Source: Planctomycetota bacterium (GTDB taxonomy: Bacteria > Planctomycetota > Phycisphaerae > UBA1845 > PWPN01). Taken from it: 7,576 nt of DNA. A program made the position numbers and the translations under genes. The first letter of the stretch is position 1. Each line of letters opens with the position of its first letter. The notes beneath the pieces were generated by a model. It saw only the letters and a list, made by a program, of their open reading frames with translations, made no database searches and was not told the origin of the DNA. Below are positions 1 to 5,615 of the stretch, piece by piece. The stretch is from NCBI GenBank assembly GCA_016209665.1, contig JACQVT010000899.1, positions 1 through 7,576 of the forward strand. The letters run 5' to 3'.

Positions 1-1650
1 CACCGGCACGTTGAGGGCCATCGGCCGCATGTACGGCCCCATCATGCTGGTGATGAACGACATCGGCAGGAACGACACGATGACCGCCAGCGTGGCCGTG
101 ATCAGCGGCGGCCGAATCTCCGCCACCGCCTCCTGCACGATCGACCGCGTCGCCCGCCGGCGAATGCCGAAGTGCCGCGAGATGTTCTCGACGTCCACGA
201 TCGGGTCGTCAACGAGCAGGCCCAGGGACAGGATCAGCGCGAACAGCGTGACGCGGTTGATCGTGAAGCCGAACAGCAGGTTGACCGTCAGCGTCAGGCC
301 GAACACCACCGGCACCGCCACCGCCACGATCAATGCCTCGCGCCAGCCCAGCCCCAGCGTCAGCACCGCGATCACCAGCAGGATCGCCACCGCCAGGGCC
401 TCGATGAGTTCGTTGACCTTCTCGTCGGCGGTCAGGCCCGAATTACGGGTGATGACCACCTCGACGTCGTCGGGGATGACGTCTCGCTTGAGCGACTCGC
501 AGGCGGCCAGCACGTCGCGGGCGACCCAGACGGCGTTGGTACCCTTCTTTTTGGCGATGGCGATGGTGACCGCGGGCTCAGCCTGGTCGCCTGGCGGGGC
601 GCCGGTACCCACTGTATTCGCATCATTTCCAGGCGGACCAATCAGCGAGCCGGCCGATCCCTCGTGCGACTCGAACCCGCGGCCGGGCCCCCAACCGTGA
701 CGCACGTAGCTCGTGACCTCCTCCGGGCCGTCGACCACCGTGGCGACATCCTTGAGGAACACCGGGCGCTCGTCGAACACGCCGACGACCAGGTCCTTCA
801 GCTCGGCCGACGACGCGAACGCCTCGCCCGTCTCCACACGGATCAGCTCGTCCCTGGACGCGAAGTCGCCGGCCGTCCGCGTCACGTTCGCCCCGGCGAT
901 GGCCCGCTGCAACTCGAGCGGCGAGACATGATACGCGCTCATGCGGTCCGCGCTCAGCCGCACGTGCGCGATCCGCGGCTCACCCCCCACCACGTACGCC
1001 CGCGACACGTTGCCGATGGCCGCCAGCCGCTCGGCCACCTCTTCCGCCACCCGCCGCAGCGTGTAGCCGTCCGACCGCCCACTGCGCAGCGTCAGCGTCA
1101 CGATCGGCACATCATCGATCTCCACCGGCTTGACGACCCACCCGGTCACGCCCGGCGGCACGGCGTCCAGGTTCTCGTCGATGCGCTTGCGAATCTTGAC
1201 CAGGCTGCGTTCGCGGTCCTCGCCCACGTAGAACCGGACGGTGATGACGGCCTGTCCTTCGCGGGACATCGAATAGACGTATTCGACGCCGTCGATCTGG
1301 TACAGCAGTTTCTCGAGCGGCCCGGCGACGAGCTGCTCGACCTCCCGGGCGGAGTGGCCGGGGAAATCCACGAACACGTCGGCCAGAGGCACGACGATCT
1401 GCGGGTCCTCCTCCCGCGGCGTGATCATCAGCGCCGCCACCCCCACCGCCGCCGCCAGCAGAATCAGCACCAGCGACAGGTTCGAATGCAGGAACGCATG
1501 AACGATCGCGTTGGTGAACCCATGCTCGGGGCCGGTGCGGGACCGGCTTTCTGCCCGTCCGTTCTCCAGAGGCGGGCAGGGATGCCCGCCCCCCGAATCT
1601 GTGTGGGACCGGCTTCCAGCCGGTCCATTCTCCTGGGGCGATTGCGGCAC
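1..1650 (-). CDS. RND efflux transporter permease, N-terminal 550 residues (runs off left edge)
   Basis: This is an inner-membrane proton-driven efflux permease of the AcrB/HME (RND) superfamily, expected to work with the adaptor encoded just upstream. The frame is open from 1650 to the window edge. A first transmembrane helix lies at about residues 58-76, followed by PREEDPQIVVP and the porter-domain text EKLLYQIDGVEYVYSMSR and VRFYVGEDRERSLVKI. A Gly/Pro/Ala-rich insertion spans about residues 318-358, just before AVTIAIAKKKGTNAVWV. Hydrophobic helices follow, then GLLVDDPIVDVEN, whose adjacent aspartates (481-482) correspond to the AcrB proton-relay pair. The start is GTG at 1648-1650, two bases after the adaptor stop, with AAGGGGG about ten bases upstream. 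The next in-frame start would delete helix 1, so roughly 45 residues precede the family's usual N-terminus, and these are encoded by repeat sequence. The substrate (metal, drug or other) cannot be read from the sequence. The C-terminal half lies outside the window. Confidence 0.93.
   Translation of the reverse strand, partial: MPQSPQENGPAGSRSHTDSGGGHPCPPLENGRAESRSRTGPEHGFTNAIVHAFLHSNLSLVLILLAAAVGVAALMITPREEDPQIVVPLADVFVDFPGHSAREVEQLVAGPLEKLLYQIDGVEYVYSMSREGQAVITVRFYVGEDRERSLVKIRKRIDENLDAVPPGVTGWVVKPVEIDDVPIVTLTLRSGRSDGYTLRRVAEEVAERLAAIGNVSRAYVVGGEPRIAHVRLSADRMSAYHVSPLELQRAIAGANVTRTAGDFASRDELIRVETGEAFASSAELKDLVVGVFDERPVFLKDVATVVDGPEEVTSYVRHGWGPGRGFESHEGSAGSLIGPPGNDANTVGTGAPPGDQAEPAVTIAIAKKKGTNAVWVARDVLAACESLKRDVIPDDVEVVITRNSGLTADEKVNELIEALAVAILLVIAVLTLGLGWREALIVAVAVPVVFGLTLTVNLLFGFTINRVTLFALILSLGLLVDDPIVDVENISRHFGIRRRATRSIVQEAVAEIRPPLITATLAVIVSFLPMSFITSMMGPYMRPMALNVPV
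1535..1633. repeat. Pair of 33-base repeats flanking a perfect hairpin, inside the permease 5' end
   Basis: Two copies, 1535-1567 and 1601-1633, match at 28 of 33 positions and are offset by 66 bases, a multiple of three. The second contains a perfect 8-base stem, gaccggct/agccggtc, with a 3-base loop (1607-1625). The first contains a degenerate version of the same stem. Between them, ggcgggca/tgcccgcc forms another perfect 8-base stem with a 4-base loop (1571-1590). The reverse-strand frame reads GWKPVPH and GRKPVPH, which I recognise from memory as a dispersed repeat style in planctomycete-like genomes. In the permease frame it encodes a low-complexity Ser/Gly/Pro/Arg stretch, about residues 6-38. 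It looks like a dispersed REP-like element captured in the coding sequence, with no transposase visible. Confidence 0.75.
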
Positions 1651-1652
1651 GG

Positions 1653-2813
1653 TCAGATCCCCCTTCTCGCGATCGACGCCGTGGATTTACCACCCATCGA
1701 CCGCGCCGCCGCCGGTTGAGTGCCGGCCGTCGTCACAGTCGCGACCTTCTCACCCTCGCGCAGCCCGCTGAGCACCTCATAGCCGCCGTCGAGTTCACGG
1801 CCAAGCTGGACCGACCGTCGACGCAGCGACTCCCCCTCCACCACATCCACCACGCTTAACTGGCCCACCTGCCGCACCGCCACCCGCGGCACCACCAGCA
1901 CCTGCTGCTCACCCAGCGGAACGATGAGCCGCCCGAACATGTTCGGATACACGCCCTTGGGGCACGGGCCGGTCACCTTGACCGCGAACGTTCGGCTGGC
2001 CGACTCGGCCTCGGGGACGATCTCGCTGATCTGGCCGTGGCACTCGAGGCGGAGCGCGTCGATCTCGACCGCGATCGTCTGGCCCACTTTGAGCTGATGC
2101 GTGAGCGACTCCCGCACGCTGGCCACGAGCTGCATCCGCTTGGCGTCGTACAGCTTGGCGAGAATCTGTCCCGGCGTAACGGTGTCGCCCGCTTCGACGC
2201 GTTTGTCCACCACGATGCCGTCGATCGGCGACGTGAGGGTCGCGTAGGCCAGGATCGTCTCGGCCTCGGTGAGTTGCCACTCCGCCCGCTCCAGGTCCGC
2301 CTGGGCCGACAGCATCGCCGCGTTGACGCGGTCCAGCTCGATCTGCGAGGCGGCATTCTGCTCGCGCAGCTTCTGCACGCGCTCCAGCTCGATCTTCGCC
2401 TGATCGCGGACGGCCCGAGCGGCGGCGACGGCCGCCGCCGACTGATCCTTGCGGGCCCGCAGGTCGCTGTCCTCCAGCCTGACGATCACCTCGCCGGCCT
2501 CGACCGCCTCGCCGGCCCGCAGCTTGATCTGGGCCACCTTGGCCAGCAGCTTGCTCGCGACCTCGACCTCGTGGACCGGCCGGATCGCCCCCACCGCCGA
2601 CTCGGTCAGCGGGATCGTGACGCTGATCACCGGCTCGACCGCCCGGTCGCCGAGCGGCCGCCCGCCTACCAATCCGGCCGCGGATCGGTCCACCTTGGGA
2701 TGGAACGTGCCGATCAGCCAAAGCATCAACACGACGACGACCGCCGTCATCCCCACGGCGAGCAGAACGCCGCGGACGACGGGGCCACTGATGGATGGGA
2801 ATTTGGTCTTCAT
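1653..2813 (-). CDS. RND efflux periplasmic adaptor (membrane fusion protein, HlyD/AcrA family)
   Basis: This 386-residue protein links an inner-membrane RND pump to an outer-membrane channel. A short cytoplasmic N-terminus is followed by one membrane anchor at about residues 14-36 (GVLLAVGMTAVVVVLMLWLI). There is no lipobox cysteine, so it is probably helix-anchored, not a lipoprotein. The first lipoyl half is at about 85-116 (KLRAGEAVEAGEVIVRLED). An alpha-helical hairpin rich in Ala, Glu and Arg spans about 117-188, and the second lipoyl half is at about 189-222 (ATLTSPIDGIVVDKRVEAGD). A beta-barrel (about 228-302) and a membrane-proximal domain (about 303-363) follow. The length is normal for the family. 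The ATG at 2811-2813 has a perfect AGGAGG six bases upstream. The stop lies two bases before the permease GTG, so the two genes are almost certainly co-transcribed and translationally coupled. No outer-membrane factor gene is visible; it could lie beyond the left edge. Confidence 0.95.
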   Translation of the reverse strand: MKTKFPSISGPVVRGVLLAVGMTAVVVVLMLWLIGTFHPKVDRSAAGLVGGRPLGDRAVEPVISVTIPLTESAVGAIRPVHEVEVASKLLAKVAQIKLRAGEAVEAGEVIVRLEDSDLRARKDQSAAAVAAARAVRDQAKIELERVQKLREQNAASQIELDRVNAAMLSAQADLERAEWQLTEAETILAYATLTSPIDGIVVDKRVEAGDTVTPGQILAKLYDAKRMQLVASVRESLTHQLKVGQTIAVEIDALRLECHGQISEIVPEAESASRTFAVKVTGPCPKGVYPNMFGRLIVPLGEQQVLVVPRVAVRQVGQLSVVDVVEGESLRRRSVQLGRELDGGYEVLSGLREGEKVATVTTAGTQPAAARSMGGKSTASIARRGI

Positions 2814-2819
2814 GGACTG

Positions 2820-2825
2820 CCTCCT
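2820..2825 (-). promoter_or_regulatory. Strong Shine-Dalgarno site of the adaptor gene
   Basis: On the minus strand AGGAGG is followed by a six-base spacer (CAGTCC) and ATG. This fixes the adaptor start at 2813 and shows that the organism uses canonical ribosome binding sites, at least here. Confidence 0.85.
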
Positions 2826-2858
2826 GCGTCACGACCACTCGCGTACAGCCCCAGTGTA

Positions 2859-2893
2859 AGCCGAGCGGCCGTAACCATCCAGGGCCGTCGGCT
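2859..2893. repeat. Inverted repeat in the adaptor gene 5' leader region
   Basis: The arms 2859-2870 and 2883-2893 pair over 11 bases, with a single bulged G at 2865 and a 12-base loop. It sits 46-80 bases upstream of the adaptor ATG, between the start codon and the AT-rich island. It could therefore be an operator or a leader hairpin in the efflux mRNA. No T-run follows in the minus direction, so a terminator is unlikely. The function is inferred from position alone. Confidence 0.5.
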
Positions 2894-2999
2894 CTAACTA
2901 CGAACATATCAAAAAGTTATGGACGTTGCCGTCCCGCAACCGCGGCCGGATCACCGCTGCCACCGTACCCCTGCGAGCCGTCCCTCGCTTCCCGAAACG

Positions 3000-3064
3000 C
3001 GAAGCCCGAGTCCCGAACCCCGGGCCCCGCCCCCGGGTCCCCAACCCCGGGCCCTGGGCCCCAG
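3000..3064. repeat. GC-rich imperfect internal repeat block
   Basis: This block is made almost entirely of runs of C and G with cccgggcccc-like text. The 12-mer aaccccgggccc occurs at 3016-3027 and again at 3043-3054, a period of 27 bases. Many segments are self-complementary (for example ccccggg and gggcccc), so the block could fold into strong local structures on either strand. It lies upstream of the sigma factor gene between divergent genes, so a role as a shared terminator is not expected. Confidence 0.6.
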
Positions 3065-3150
3065 CTCTGTAAGATTCCCACCACCATTCGGCAATATGAG
3101 ATGGGGAGGTTGGCATCGGCCCAGCCCGATCGGCCGTCCCTGTCCGTTTC

Positions 3151-3155
3151 AGGAG
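3151..3155 (+). promoter_or_regulatory. Shine-Dalgarno site fixing the sigma factor start
   Basis: AGGAG lies six bases before ATG 3162, favouring this start over the upstream in-frame ATG at 3096. Confidence 0.75.
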
Positions 3156-3161
3156 CCGGGT

Positions 3162-3749
3162 ATGACCGCCCTCGCGTCCACGGCCCTGCCGTTCGAACTT
3201 CAGTCGGTCGTGGAGAACGTTCGCGCCACCCGCACGGCGGACGACCAGCAGTGGATCCTGTCGCTGCTCGACCGGCAGGGGCCGCTCGTGGTCGGCCTGC
3301 TGTGGCGGATGCTCGGCTCGGAGCAGGATGCCCTGGACGCCTACCAGAGCACCGTCTGCCGGCTCATCAGCCAGGGCAAGGAGGCCATTGGCACCAACCG
3401 CGACGGTTACTTCTACCGGGCAGCCATGAACGCCGGCATCGAGATGCTAAGGACCCGCCAGCGGCGGCAGAAACACTGGCCGGCGATCGCGGACTTCTGG
3501 CAACGGAGCCATGATGATGACAGCCGGCCCCCGGTCGACTCCCACTGCGGCGAGGACGTCGGCCGACTCCGCGCCGCGATTACGGAATTGCCGCCTCACT
3601 TGCGGGACGTGATCGTGCTGCGGGAGCTGGCCGGCCTGCCCTACCGCCAGGTGGCGTCGCTCCTCAAGATCGGCACCGCCACCGCCCGCCTCTACCGACA
3701 CCAGGCCGTCCTCCGACTCGCCGACATGCTCGGCGCCAGAGCGGCTTGA
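3162..3749 (+). CDS. ECF-type RNA polymerase sigma factor (sigma-70 family)
   Basis: This 195-residue protein is expected to direct RNA polymerase to a specific promoter set. Region 2 lies at about residues 28-105 (LLDRQGPLVVGLLWRMLGSE, then DALDAYQSTVCRLI and GYFYRAAMNAGIEMLRTRQR). A polar linker spans about 106-134, and region 4 lies at about 135-192 (ITELPPHLRDVIVLRELAGL and the helix-turn-helix YRQVASLLKIGTATARLYRH). The size is typical for a minimal ECF factor with no extra C-terminal domain. The start is ATG 3162, with AGGAG at 3151-3155 and a six-base spacer. An upstream in-frame ATG at 3096 would add 22 residues but lacks that support. No anti-sigma factor gene is adjacent on the same strand: the next genes are convergent, with only 12 bases between stop codons. 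Its control and regulon are unknown. A related sigma-like transcriptional regulator is the only real alternative. Confidence 0.9.
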   Translation: MTALASTALPFELQSVVENVRATRTADDQQWILSLLDRQGPLVVGLLWRMLGSEQDALDAYQSTVCRLISQGKEAIGTNRDGYFYRAAMNAGIEMLRTRQRRQKHWPAIADFWQRSHDDDSRPPVDSHCGEDVGRLRAAITELPPHLRDVIVLRELAGLPYRQVASLLKIGTATARLYRHQAVLRLADMLGARAA

Positions 3750-3761
3750 CCGTCCGTCGCC

Positions 3762-3848
3762 TCACAGATCTGCGAGCAGCACGACCAGCCCAATTGCCAG
3801 AAATGTGATGATCACATGAGCTGCGATCGAAACAAACATCAGGAGCAT
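3762..3848 (-). CDS. 28-residue single-transmembrane peptide, in frame directly after the zinc-ribbon stop
   Basis: The reading frame starts at ATG 3848-3846 and ends at TGA 3764-3762. It begins MLLMFVSIAAHVIITF and ends VVLLADL. Almost every residue is hydrophobic, with one His, one Ser, one Thr and one Asp, so the whole peptide is one membrane-spanning helix. The ATG directly follows the TAA of the zinc-ribbon gene (TAAATG) in the same frame. AAGGA lies ten bases upstream of the ATG, so termination followed by reinitiation is plausible. Three readings are possible: an independent mini-membrane protein coupled to the zinc-ribbon gene; the membrane half of a former zinc-ribbon/transmembrane protein split by a nonsense mutation; or the product of rare readthrough. 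The uniform hydrophobicity over 28 codons suggests real coding sequence, but I recognise no family. Confidence 0.5.
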   Translation of the reverse strand: MLLMFVSIAAHVIITFLAIGLVVLLADL

Positions 3849-4034
3849 TTAGAGCCATTCCTTCCGCGAGATCGGCTCCGCGCCCGGGTGGACCTTGCCG
3901 GTCAGCTTCGACGGGTCGAATGCCCGCCCGCACTCCGGGCAGCGGTTCTCCGGGAGGCCGGTGAGGTTGTACCCGCAGTGTGGGCGGTAGATGGTCGTCG
4001 GTGGCGTCGGGCGAGTAGGTGGGGTCTCCAGCAT
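3849..4034 (-). CDS. Small planctomycete-type zinc-ribbon protein with one expected cysteine missing
   Basis: This 61-residue protein has the core HCGYNLTGLPENRCPECGRAF (residues 19-39), closely resembling the CxxCGYDL.GLP..RCPECG ribbon common in planctomycete small proteins. Cys20, Cys32 and Cys35 are present, but position 17, where the first ligand is expected, is Arg (CGC; one base from the Cys codon TGC). The ribbon therefore has three cysteines plus His19 as a possible substitute. The N-terminus is Pro/Thr rich and the C-terminus ends SRKEWL before TAA. I chose ATG 4034; an in-frame GTG at 4052 would add six residues, and neither has a strong ribosome binding site. The gene follows the XRE gene by about 30 bases. 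Its function is unknown. Many relatives, from memory, carry membrane helices after the ribbon, and here the helix lies beyond the stop codon, so this may be a broken gene. Confidence 0.65.
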   Translation of the reverse strand: MLETPPTRPTPPTTIYRPHCGYNLTGLPENRCPECGRAFDPSKLTGKVHPGAEPISRKEWL

Positions 4035-4064
4035 TCGGTCGCCACTACCCACGGGTTGCGGTTC

Positions 4065-4466
4065 TCAGGCGTTGGTGCCGCTCGTGGCGATGCCCTTTCG
4101 TTTCGCCGCTGCTTGCAGCCGGCGCAAGGCGGTGACGGCCCGGCTGTGCGGACAGGCCTCGCCACGTTCCCATCGACTGACGGTCTGGCTGCTCACGCGG
4201 AGCCTGGCGGCGAACTGCTGTTGTGAGAGCCCCAGGGCATCGCGCAGGGCCCGGATATGCCCCGGTGTCGTCGTGGGTCCGACCTGCATCAGGACCGCTC
4301 GCAACCGGTCGAACGTCCGCATCGCGGACGGCGTATAGCTGATCTCGCCGGTTCGCCGATCCCTCCGTACCCGCACGACCGCGGCAATCCGGCCCTCGGG
4401 GCAATACCTTTCGACGAACATAGTCTCAATGGCGAACCTGTTCCGTTCGGGTATCGCAGTCATCAT
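4065..4466 (-). CDS. XRE-family helix-turn-helix transcriptional regulator
   Basis: This 133-residue protein has a C-terminal Cro/C1-type DNA-binding domain at about residues 68-120: HIRALRDALGLSQQQFAARL, then the recognition segment VSSQTVSRWERGE, then a basic tail. The N-terminal half (about 1-67) contains RIAAVVRVRRDRRTGEISYT, which I do not assign to a known domain. The start is ATG 4466, seven bases after GGGGA; ATG 4463 and GTG 4481 are alternatives. It lies 37 bases downstream of the PIN-like toxin gene on the same strand and may belong to that transcript. An HTH domain at the C-terminus is common in HigA/MqsA-type antitoxins and in stand-alone repressors. It could thus be an extra regulator of the toxin-antitoxin pair, but this is inferred from position only. 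Confidence 0.85.
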   Translation of the reverse strand: MMTAIPERNRFAIETMFVERYCPEGRIAAVVRVRRDRRTGEISYTPSAMRTFDRLRAVLMQVGPTTTPGHIRALRDALGLSQQQFAARLRVSSQTVSRWERGEACPHSRAVTALRRLQAAAKRKGIATSGTNA

Positions 4467-4503
4467 TGTGCATCCCCGCACCGAGGCCCGGATTCCCAGG
4501 ACA

Positions 4504-4908
4504 CTAGTCCAACCGCCCCTGGATCAATTTGCTGCTGTAATTGACCGGCACGAGGAAGCACGCCGGTGGAGCCACGCGCTTGGCAGTTTCCATAATAACG
4601 GGCCACCAATGCACGAGTTTGTGCGCCTGGACCCAGAAATCCAGGTTGGTCCAGCCGGGTTTGAGAAAGAAGGACAGCAGCCTCGCGTCTCTTAACACCC
4701 TCAACTCGTGCGGTCGCCTGAGGATCTTAGGGTCGCCGCAGATGACCACCCAGCCGCCTTCGGAGCCCAACGTGTTCAGCCAGTCCGCGTCAGAAGTATC
4801 TGCCGGGAACCCCTCCTTGAGGCGCCTCACCACGTGCTCCTCGCCCATAAGAGCTTGAATTGCCTGGGCGAGACGGGGAGGCAGGTTGTTATCGAAGAAA
4901 AACTTCAA
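4504..4908 (-). CDS. PIN-like toxin, VapC45/DUF5615-type
   Basis: This 134-residue protein is a probable PIN-fold endoribonuclease toxin. It opens with MKFFFDNNLPPRLAQAI, the characteristic first strand carrying Asp6. Further acidic residues sit in PADTSDADWL (Asp37, Asp40, Asp42) and in the strand WVVICGDPKIL (Asp59), consistent with a metal-binding acidic cluster. A C-terminal half with LKPGWTNLDFW follows, as in VapC45-like proteins. The length is close to that of Mycobacterium tuberculosis VapC45 (from memory). The start codon is TTG at 4908, overlapping the TGA of the upstream antitoxin gene (TTGA), with AGAAGG just upstream, so translation is coupled and the toxin probably depends on prior antitoxin translation. 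The acidic residues look intact. Activity and target RNA cannot be read from sequence. Confidence 0.85.
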   Translation of the reverse strand: MKFFFDNNLPPRLAQAIQALMGEEHVVRRLKEGFPADTSDADWLNTLGSEGGWVVICGDPKILRRPHELRVLRDARLLSFFLKPGWTNLDFWVQAHKLVHWWPVIMETAKRVAPPACFLVPVNYSSKLIQGRLD

Positions 4909-5612
4909 GCAGCCTTCTTCTCTTCGAGTTGTTTCTGGTATTCAATGGCCATCTGAACTGCCTTGATGTCCGTCTGATACCAGCGTGACACTTCGGCGAT
5001 CGAGTTGGCCCCCGCCGCCCTTGCCAGCACTGCCGTTGGCACACCGCTCTTGGCTACAATCGGCTGCCCGAAACTCCGGCGCGGATCGATCACAATCCAT
5101 CGGCTTCGCCCCATAGGCCACCAGCGTGTAGGCTCCTCGGCGTCGAAGTCGACCCCTCGTAGGCACGGAGCAACGATCCGGTAGAAGTACTGCTGGCTCC
5201 GAACGAGTTCAAGAAGTGCCGGCTCGCCCGCCTCGTTCTGGACCTCGGCGAAGACATATCTCCCATCGGTCTTGAAGCGGCGCGTAGAGAACGGATGGGT
5301 CGAATCGAACAACGCCCGTGCTTTCGCTGCAGCGAGCCGGAGGGTGTGCCAACTCACTCCCAGGCCCAGGAACGCGTCTACGAAGCGGACCTCCATGAGA
5401 TCAAGGAAGCCCAACGCGAGCTTGCCATCGATTTCAGGGAGCTGGGGCTGCCAGACTGGGGGAGACTGATGAACACCGCCCGGACTCGAGAACTGATAGC
5501 CCCTCAGCCATCGTCGAATCCGGCCGGTGGACACGCCGGAAAGCTTGGCCGCCTCGCCGACGGTGTAGATACCGGTACCGGTATAACGGAATCCAGCGTT
5601 GCTCTGAGCCAT
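4905..5612 (-). CDS. VapB45-like antitoxin: MerR-type HTH plus C-terminal DUF433 domain
   Basis: This 235-residue protein is probably the antitoxin and autoregulator of the PIN-like toxin encoded next. An N-terminal MerR-like helix-turn-helix lies at about residues 15-39 (IYTVGEAAKLSGVSTGRIRR WLRGY, with Arg-Arg-Trp at the helix end). A middle region begins at about 66 (ALGFLDLMEVRFVDAFLGLG). A C-terminal DUF433-like helical domain occupies about 171-225 (RWIVIDPRRSFGQPIV, AEVSRWYQTD). The architecture and length resemble M. tuberculosis VapB45, where the antitoxin is unusually larger than the toxin. The start is ATG 5612; GTG 5618 would add two residues. ATG is preferred because the predicted promoter would place the mRNA start near 5626, leaving a short leader with GCAGG before it. 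The stop overlaps the toxin's TTG start. The C-terminus is highly charged (KQLEEKKAA). Confidence 0.85.
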   Translation of the reverse strand: MAQSNAGFRYTGTGIYTVGEAAKLSGVSTGRIRRWLRGYQFSSPGGVHQSPPVWQPQLPEIDGKLALGFLDLMEVRFVDAFLGLGVSWHTLRLAAAKARALFDSTHPFSTRRFKTDGRYVFAEVQNEAGEPALLELVRSQQYFYRIVAPCLRGVDFDAEEPTRWWPMGRSRWIVIDPRRSFGQPIVAKSGVPTAVLARAAGANSIAEVSRWYQTDIKAVQMAIEYQKQLEEKKAA

Positions 5613-5615
5613 CGC

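Larger units (their letters stand above)
2826..3161. other. Divergent intergenic region between the efflux operon and the sigma factor gene
   Basis: These 336 bases separate the minus-strand efflux operon from the plus-strand sigma factor gene. They hold an inverted repeat (2859-2893), an AT-rich island (about 2893-2920) that is the only plausible promoter melting region here, a small perfect hairpin (ggacg/cgtcc, 2921-2934) and a GC-rich repetitive block (about 3000-3064). I could not fit a convincing -35/-10 pair on either strand. A weak TAAGAT at 3070-3075 upstream of the sigma gene has no matching -35. The sigma frame stays open through much of this region, but the GC-repeat composition there does not look like protein coding sequence. 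Confidence 0.6.

Noticed and set aside
1112..1693. Minus-strand frame containing GWKPVPH-like text as a separate gene
   Set aside because: Only the repeat portion looks protein-like. The remainder is an out-of-frame reading of the permease, so it was treated as repeat-derived, not as a gene.
172..1719. Long plus-strand open frame of 515 codons opposite the efflux permease
   Set aside because: It lies antisense to a clear RND permease. The translation is His/Arg/Asp/Gln-rich without recognisable domains, as expected for the complement of a GC-rich coding gene.
1909..2907. Minus-strand open frame of 332 codons overlapping the adaptor in another frame
   Set aside because: It is an Arg/Gly-rich out-of-frame reading of the adaptor gene. 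The adaptor frame has the domains and a perfect ribosome binding site.
2919..3161. Upstream extension of the sigma factor frame
   Set aside because: The extension reads through the GC-rich repeat block, and the AGGAG before ATG 3162 sets a well-supported start.
3750..3761. Bidirectional terminator between the convergent sigma factor and membrane-peptide genes
   Set aside because: Only 12 bases separate the stops, and there is no stable stem with a T-run on either strand.
3664..3933. Minus-strand frame of 89 codons across the end of the sigma gene
   Set aside because: It has Arg-rich shadow composition and overlaps the zinc-ribbon and hydrophobic frames, which are better supported.
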